A stretch of DNA of 13,448 bases from Candolleomyces eurysporus. Its lineage: Eukaryota; Basidiomycota; Agaricomycetes; Agaricales; Psathyrellaceae. The position numbers and the translations under genes were made by a program. Under the pieces are notes generated by a model. The model ran no database searches, was not told where the DNA came from, and saw only the letters and a list, made by a program, of their open reading frames with translations. Shown here piece by piece: positions 8,063-13,448 of this stretch. The stretch spans positions 1-13,448 of the forward strand of contig JANBPK010001417.1 in assembly GCA_027579435.1 (NCBI GenBank), written 5' to 3'. The number at the start of each line of letters is the position of its first letter. The stretch's first letter is position 1.

Positions 8063-9429
8063 CCGTTGGCTAGCTGCGCACTGAACATTTTTTTCCCATA
8101 CCCAATAACCCCACACGATCCTTTCGGCGGTGTTCTCGAGCAAAGGTGACAAAGTAACAAGGCGAACACTCCAATCAACGATGATGTCGAATAGCCGACA
8201 AGGGCATTGGACACCGGATCATCATTTAATCACAGTCGGCATGTTTTGACTCTATCCTTGAAGCCCGAAAAGACGCCTTCCACCAAATCGGAAATGCAGC
8301 CTTGGGCCAGCTGACAAACGAGCTTGCCCAGCCTAGGGCGCGACCCGAGACGAGCTCTGGGCTCAGCGCTCAGTCGGGCGAGCGGGGCTACGGGCGGTTA
8401 CGCGTCGGTTAAAATATATATGGAAATGATTGAATGGAAACTTTGTGCAACAGTGGCGCGCGTCCCCATCATGCACAGCTCGTTGTTTGATTGCTGACTC
8501 CACCATTCTGCTCCAAGATCAGAATCGAACGGAAGGACGGAACAATGTGATGTGGGGAACGCAACAGCTGTGAGAAACGTGGGTTCTGAGCTTCGGCAAC
8601 CCTGAGCATGTACTTCTCTCTGACCTCACCACACGCTCACGGTAGTACAGACCTTCCTCTGGCTCGATCTAGATACGCTCGATGGTACGGGACTTACAAG
8701 TATTATTTCATAATGGAGCCAGAGACTTGAGCAAGTGGTTTCTCTGAGTAGGATACCTACCTTGCAGCCGCAGTGTTGGCGCTTGGTCACTAAACACAAA
8801 GGGAGTAGACGGCTCCATGAAATACTCTTTGATTGACATTCTTTTCCCAATTTTACAAGAACAATGTGGGACTGGTTGACTCCCATGTAGAAAACGGTCG
8901 CAGTCGTTGGGAGTGGTTCAAAACAACGGAACGACAGAGTTCATTAAATTTACGGGACCTCCATGGGCGTGATCGAGTTCCCGGGAAAATGACCTTAGTA
9001 TTGTTGGTGCTAAGGATAGTTCACGAGCACCTTATCGCCGTACAATCCGCCCACCACAGTCTCTGGCATGCTCCTCGAGGATATTGACAGTTTTTTTTTC
9101 TTGTAACGACGATGCATTTGATGAAGTATTTCGCTCGTCATCGCCAGCAGTCGTTCAAGAGTACCGGCTGGAGCTGCTGCCACGGCGGATTCACTTGGAC
9201 ACAGGGCGTTGCAAATTCACGTCGAGACGAGATCCAGACGAGAAACGGGATGCAGAATTACTAATGGATACGTTATTTCGAAGAGATCGATGTCATCATG
9301 TTTGTAACTGGCAATAAATTAACTCCGCTGAGCGTATTTATTGATTGTGCGAAATGCGCAGTTGCTCGTGAGTATGGTGGCTCGCTTCAAGTCTCACACC
9401 ACACGGGCGCTGTAGCTAACAGGGCTTAC
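8063..9429. other. Gene-poor stretch with a GC-rich patch
   Basis: No gene is recognised on either strand. Bases about 8325-8405 are markedly GC- and CpG-rich, with recurring GGGC and CGGGC words and a direct repeat GCTCAGCGCTCAG. They sit about 270-350 bases upstream of the C2H2 gene's TATA box and are followed by an AT-rich run AAAATATATATGG. The remainder (8420-9429) carries only short frames. A nine-T run occurs near 9091. Confidence 0.45.
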
Positions 9430-9625
9430 TGGCACCCTCGGAATCGGGAAGCGGGAAAGGTTTGGGCTTTGTCATCGCTTTGCCCGCTGTTTGGCAGCAG
9501 CTTCTGATGGACAACGGATCAGGCGGATCAGGAGCGCCCAGCATGCAAGCTCTTGTCTGTCCTGGTCCATCGTTGGCTTCGTGCTGCGAGGTCGAGGATG
9601 TCCTCCTTCCGACTGTTGATTGGTG
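9430..9625 (+). repeat. Degenerate dispersed repeat, copy 3 (right half)
   Basis: The block around 9471-9509 matches 5880-5919 with almost only A/G transitions and one indel, and similarity returns at AGGTCGAG (about 9588) and the following pyrimidine-rich stretch. Left of 9430 I cannot see the part shared by copies 1 and 2. The repeat ends close to the first recognisable exon of the SH3-domain gene, so it may be part of that gene's old 5' region rather than a mobile element. Confidence 0.55.
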
Positions 9626-9737
9626 CTCTTCCCTTTCTGTATTTTTTCCTAGAATCATCAGCCACCATCGACGACACTGCATACCAAGCAGGGAAGCAGT
9701 ATAGGATATCCGCATGTAGGACCTTGAAGGCAGAAAT

Positions 9738-10264
9738 ATGCGCCCAGCAGACCTCGCACGGTGGACGAAGTTTGCGATGAAGGGCGGAATTGGGAAGTGC
9801 ATAGCGACATGTGATCGTTTCGCAGAGTATAGGGATGACCTTATGTTCCTTGAGGTGCGTGTTCTCCTTCTCCTTTTACGTTTAGCTCGCTTATGGTTGT
9901 ATACGTATACTATCAGGGCGACGAGATCATAGTGTTAATGCAAGCAAGGGCAGACGGGGATGTTCATTTCGTGCGTTCCTCCCCTCGTACTCTCGTCGTT
10001 GATTTGACCATGAACTATCGGCAGGGCTACTGCGAAGGCGTAATAGGTCTCTTCAATGCCGAAGACGTCCCTTTCCTAACAAAGCTCAAAAAACGTGGCA
10101 TATTGAAACAATCCTCTCTCGCCTCCACTAACAGCAAATCGGCTACTGCCCAAGGGACTTCGAGCGGTCCGCTAATAGCTTTTAGTCCTACACCGACGTT
10201 TGGGTCTGCAGCGACTGTAACACCAACGTCTTTAGAGACCCCTGTCTACCCCGGGGTCCAGTAG
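9738..10264 (+). pseudogene. N-terminal part of an SH3-domain protein gene, probably decayed
   Basis: Three exons read in frame: 9738-9854, 9917-9970 and 10025-10264, with introns of 62 and 54 bases (both GTGCGT to CAG). They encode 136 residues. After MRPADLARWTKFAMKGGIGK comes an SH3 fold: ATCDRFAEYRDDLMFLEGDE fits the ALYDY/acidic/GD-E part, and GYCEGVIGLFNAEDV fits the final G-x-x-G-L-F-P-x-N-Y part, with a shortened RT-to-n-Src segment where intron 2 sits. A basic stretch (KLKKRGILK) and a Ser/Thr/Pro-rich tail follow. SH3 domains bind proline-rich partners in the cytoplasm. Relatives I recall in Agaricomycetes are several hundred residues long, so the TAG at 10262 looks premature. The frame opens only after a stop at 9717; the ATG at 9738 may be internal, with TGTAG at 9715-9719 as a possible acceptor. 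Confidence 0.65.
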
Positions 10265-10275
10265 TGCGTCCGTGA

Positions 10276-11260
10276 GGACGAACTCGAGGGAGTCGTAGGA
10301 TAGTCGTCTTACATCGGCAGAAGTCGAGTTTAGGCGCAGGACAAACTACCAGTGTGAGTGCGAAGAGGACAGATTCGATATCGTCGACACCTCCGAAGTT
10401 TCCTTTGTTCTCGTTCGTATTTCCACTACCACACCTCTCGTCCACACCAGAGTCCAAACCATCCAACTCATGGAATAGAGCAAGTATTCTTGAACGACAG
10501 CTCGTCCAACAACAGGCCGAGGAGCTGCAGCAGGTTAGATATGGGGAGGGAAGCAGCTGAGAAGACGATGAAGACGAAAGTACTGTTCGAGATGACGAAG
10601 CATCGAAGAAACGAGAATTAGAGCACGGAAATGGGGAGGAAGGGGGTAGAAGGGACGCGAACGACGAGGATCCCGACCCCGCCCACTCGACTGCTCGTTG
10701 GACTCCCCGACGTCGCTATTGACGATCAGTAGGACAAGTCCGATGTTATCGACTGTGGTCCTGCGACAGTCGATCAGGGAATTCGACCTGCTCAAAGAAG
10801 GCCACCTCAACTTGACCCTCTTGACCTCAAGATCCATCTTCCATTCAGAATCGCACTATACAACTATGGCCGAGTCGACAACGGTGACGGGGATGGTGAC
10901 GACGGGAACGTTCATAGCGTTGAAACTCCTCCCCTGGAAAACTGGGGAGTCGTCTGCTCCTCCAAATCGCCCATCAGCGGCCTGGATATCACAGTGCCCC
11001 TATGGACCCCCGAAATTCATCCCAAAGCGCGAAGGTATCGACGCCTATTCAATTCGGCCGACCTGCATTCCTTTCGCTCTCCATTCCTCTACCCCTTGCC
11101 ACCCTTGCTTCCATCTTCCCTAAGAATGGCTCTCAGGGAAAGGAGAGGCCTCTTCCTAATGGCGATGATTCCACTATTGGATCAATTATCCTCGCCCCTG
11201 GGTGCTGCGCAGTTTAGAGACGGGGATTTCATTAATACCAATCAGCCCCGGCCGTTGTGA
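10276..11260 (+). pseudogene. Broken C-terminal body of the SH3-domain gene
   Basis: Coding-like sequence continues past the stop of the SH3 exons but changes frame. From 10276 to about 10720 one frame is open except for a TGA at 10558. It holds a Ser/Pro-rich part, a Gln/Glu-rich helix (ILERQLVQQQAEELQQ) and an acidic run (EDDEDESTVRDDE) directly across the stop. From 10733 to 11260 a second frame, the same as that of the last SH3 exon, is open for 175 codons without an ATG near its start and includes a Gly/Asp-rich run. A third frame looks coding over about 11110-11439 (PNGDDSTIGSIILAPG). Such low-complexity, acidic content fits the long tails of fungal SH3 proteins. Unrecognised introns or assembly errors could also explain part of the frame changes. 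Confidence 0.4.
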
Positions 11261-12855
11261 TTACCGTAGTCCTTCCAGGCAGTGCCTTTCCTCTTTTTTC
11301 TTATCCCCCGACGTATCTCAACCCTCCTATCTCAACCCCGTACGATAGATCCGTCTCCACAATGGATCATCATTTCACCCTAGGTGCCGGAGATTTGTCC
11401 TCTGTATACTCCGACTCAGATGCCTTATTTCACTCGTGACGAGAACGACATAGTTCACTATCCGGTGCGTATTTAACGTGAGGCTTATAGTCGACCATCT
11501 CATCACGTTGTTTCGTTTATTCGACGCCGACTGCCAGAACGAAGGCCAATCGAGTCCAGAGGTGACAGATGTTAAGGATTACATTTGTCGAACGAGCTGG
11601 AACAGTACCCAATGGAGAAAACCAGTCATCTACTACTTAATCCTCGTTGCCCAAGCATTCCACACCTGTCAACGATGAACATTGTTGTTCCGACAATCAG
11701 CCCTCCAAACTCCATGCAATACCTTCCGTCTTGCCTCCCCGACGATGGTGAATGCGACCAGGAAGTGGATCTGAGAGAGATACCGGGGCGCGCATTGAAT
11801 ACTGTTTACGCCGTGGCTTCCGGACCTTTCAATTCAAGATAGAGTACGTATTCTGATTTGAAAATTGTTATCGAGGAGGGTGGCAAAGTTGAGCACTTGG
11901 GTCTTCACCCCTCATCATCCGCCGATGCCTCCTCGCCGCTTGATTCGGACGATCAAGCGAGAAATGAGGCGTCGAGGCATGAGCAATCAGCCAAGGTACT
12001 ACACCTTTTCACTAATGCCGGTGAGGTCGGGGTGCTTGGATGTCGTGATTGAGGAGTCCGGATCGAGAGACCGAGCTAGTTGAATGTGAGATCTGTGGAG
12101 TCCTTCCCTTTTCATCCCTTCCTCTCCTTGGGGGGTTGCCATTCGATTGATTGAGTTGTGTTCGCCGTGGCTCAGCACCTCAGAGGCACATCCCATATGG
12201 CTCAATAATTTACATTGATTTCAGCATTTCGCGGACGGAGCTCATATCTACAGTCTACCCCTTGAGTATACCTGTTTTGTATGCCCATTTCTGGCTCATT
12301 GGTCACACTCTGAGCCTTGTTGCCGCTGGTACTGCCGGTACCATCGGATGATCGAGGGCCATACCATACGAACTTGTCCGTGGAAGATTTGTCCGTCTCA
12401 TTTAGAGCCTGACAAGACCTAATGGGAACTCAGAACACTTATTTACGCAGAGCAGGGCAATGATATACAGATTTGGCAGTGAATACAACAGCCCGATCAG
12501 TGCCTGCTGGACTGAATGAGAGCCCAGAGCGCTTAATTGCACAGAGCGGCCTAATGTTACAATACAGGGCGGGATATCATAGGGTCATGAGAGCTGGGTA
12601 CCTTCTCACCGACCTTGTCACGGCGAGCATGCGGGCGTCTATGTATCTGCAATTTGTTTCACGTTACGTGACGGCACGGCATGTAAAGTTGATCGTTCAC
12701 GATCAGAAGAGTGAGGCTTCGGCCCAGACAAGCAGCCGCCCCTCAATACTGCACTTGGTCTAACTTCATAGGTGGGTGGGTACGAAGTGACAGCAAAAGA
12801 CTTATCTGCAAAANGGGGAGGCCAAAGATCCGTACTGTGCGTTCATTTTAGCACC
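11261..12855 (+). other. Stretch with scattered short coding-like fragments
   Basis: No intact gene is seen. Short plus-strand frames follow each other (11257-11439, 11478-11678, 11585-11842, 11858-12083, 12151-12351) and could be further debris of the SH3 gene. The last one ends with a hydrophobic segment (VLYAHFWLIGHTLSLVAAGT) of membrane-span length. From 12352 to 12855 nothing recognisable is present; one ambiguous base is at 12814. Confidence 0.3.
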
Positions 12856-12859
12856 ATGA

Positions 12860-13108
12860 GTGACATCAAAAAACGTGCACATTACTTCTGCTCCTCTAGG
12901 AGCGTTCTCCAAAGTGCCCCAGAAGCTGGAAAAAGCTAGCAAGTCAGAAGTTGACAAGTTCACGTCAGTTTTAGCAAAAGCTAGACCAAATTTGGCGGGG
13001 GCAATGGCCGGAAAGGGCTTAGAAGTAACAAAAAGCCCATATTTAAATTTTAGATTTACTGATAACTGGGTTGAATATGACTTGGCGAAATCAGAACATT
13101 CAAGATGA
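12860..13108 (+). other. AT-richer 82-codon open frame without an ATG, origin unknown
   Basis: The frame opens right after a TGA at 12857 and its first triplet is GTG, so no start codon is available in eukaryotic terms. An ATG at 12856 overlaps it in another frame and stops after 27 codons. The peptide is hydrophilic, Lys/Ala/Ser-rich and ends in an aromatic stretch (NFRFTDNWVEYD). The last 170 bases use many A/T-ending codons and look poorer in G and C than the flanks. It could be an exon or fragment of an inserted foreign sequence. I recognise no family. Confidence 0.25.
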
Positions 13109-13288
13109 GCGCTTATCTGCTATTGAGGGACGGCGTTGCGTTGAGTGCTGATTGGGCAGCTGACGATCCGAGTCGCCCGTTCCCGAATAACACTCCAGGA
13201 ATCCCCGATCAAGTGTACCAATGAAGAATGCATAGAGGGCTACTAATGGGCCTGTCTGTAGCTGTGACCTGAGCCTACTGCCAAAACG

Positions 13289-13296
13289 TTTAAATA
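13289..13296 (+). promoter_or_regulatory. TATA-like element before the UbiA-type gene
   Basis: The sequence TTTAAATA lies about 75 bases before the ATG at 13371 and is followed by a pyrimidine-rich leader (13315-13350). This spacing resembles the other two TATA-to-ATG distances in the window. Confidence 0.4.
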
Positions 13297-13370
13297 CGAC
13301 CCGGCCCAAATCCCCCAAATTCCAAACACCTCCCATCCTCTCCCACTTTGCCTGTCAGCTCATCATAAGG

Positions 13371-13448
13371 ATGCGAAAGGCTCTCCAGCTCCTTAGGTAC
13401 CATCTCTGGACTCTCGTGCTGTTCACCTGGTCGGATATCAAGACCACG
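13371..13448 (+). CDS. UbiA-type prenyltransferase, 5' end only
   Basis: Twenty-six codons are visible before the window ends. The peptide begins MRKALQLLRYHLWTLVLFTW and continues with Ser-Asp-Ile-Lys-Thr-Thr. The pattern of H-x2-T-L-x-L-F-T-x-S-D-x-K-T-T just before the first membrane span is what I recall at the start of basidiomycete proteins annotated as UbiA prenyltransferase-like. Such integral membrane enzymes transfer isoprenoid chains to aromatic or terpenoid acceptors. The diagnostic Asp-rich prenyl-diphosphate motifs would lie beyond the window, so function rests on the N-terminus alone. The ATG is preceded by CATAAGG and has no in-frame competitor nearby. Confidence 0.55.
   Translation, partial: MRKALQLLRYHLWTLVLFTWSDIKTT

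Noticed and set aside
7897..8214. 105-codon minus-strand frame across the start of the C2H2 gene
   Set aside because: It runs through the TATA box and uses a different frame from the signal peptide. The spliced model with proper GT-AG sites explains the region better.
9091..9099. Run of T residues as a possible RNA polymerase III terminator or polyA scar
   Set aside because: No tRNA-like or SINE-like structure precedes it on either strand.
5284..12814. Ambiguous bases at 5284, 5982, 6002, 7827 and 12814 as signs of a biological feature
   Set aside because: They are single scattered consensus ambiguities, best read as polymorphism or draft-assembly uncertainty.
13100..13336. 78-codon minus-strand frame
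   Set aside because: It lies over the probable promoter and leader of the UbiA-type gene, has no motif and no splice or TATA support.

Overview
The window looks like a draft-assembly piece of a mushroom-forming basidiomycete (Agaricomycetes) genome. The evidence is: coding sequence split by short GT-AG introns of 53-74 bases; a secreted heme-thiolate peroxygenase of the Agrocybe/Agaricales type; a small secreted C2H2 protein with two introns; an SH3-domain gene of a type I associate with Agaricomycetes; and single ambiguous bases at 5284, 5982, 6002, 7827 and 12814.

Layout. 1-243 holds one copy of a decayed dispersed repeat. 1099-2507 (minus) is a complete five-exon unspecific peroxygenase gene with a TATA box at 2609-2616. 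2788-2904 (plus) is a possible 38-residue membrane microprotein, and 2971-3573 (minus) is an unusually long open frame that I cannot identify. 3729-5646 shows no gene. 5647-6030 is a second repeat copy. 6031-7441 shows no convincing gene. 7442-7964 (minus) is a three-exon gene for a 126-residue secreted protein with one C2H2 zinc finger; its TATA box is at 8055-8062. 8063-9429 is gene-poor, with a GC-rich patch. 9430-9625 resembles the 3' half of the second repeat copy. 9738-11260 (plus) is an SH3-domain gene whose N-terminal exons are clear and whose body is broken by stops and frame changes; weaker fragments run to about 12350. 12860-13108 is an AT-richer open frame with no ATG. From 13371 the first 26 codons of a probable UbiA-type prenyltransferase gene run off the right edge.

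The intact genes do not form an obvious pathway. Two of the three credible genes (peroxygenase and C2H2 protein) encode secreted proteins and are separated by several kilobases of decayed sequence. The most informative points are unusual residues in the peroxygenase (a metal-site serine replaced by glycine, and several tunnel aromatics replaced by smaller residues), a zinc finger on a protein with a signal peptide, and a repeat family that overlaps the front of the decaying SH3 locus. I did not find a convincing new multi-gene system.
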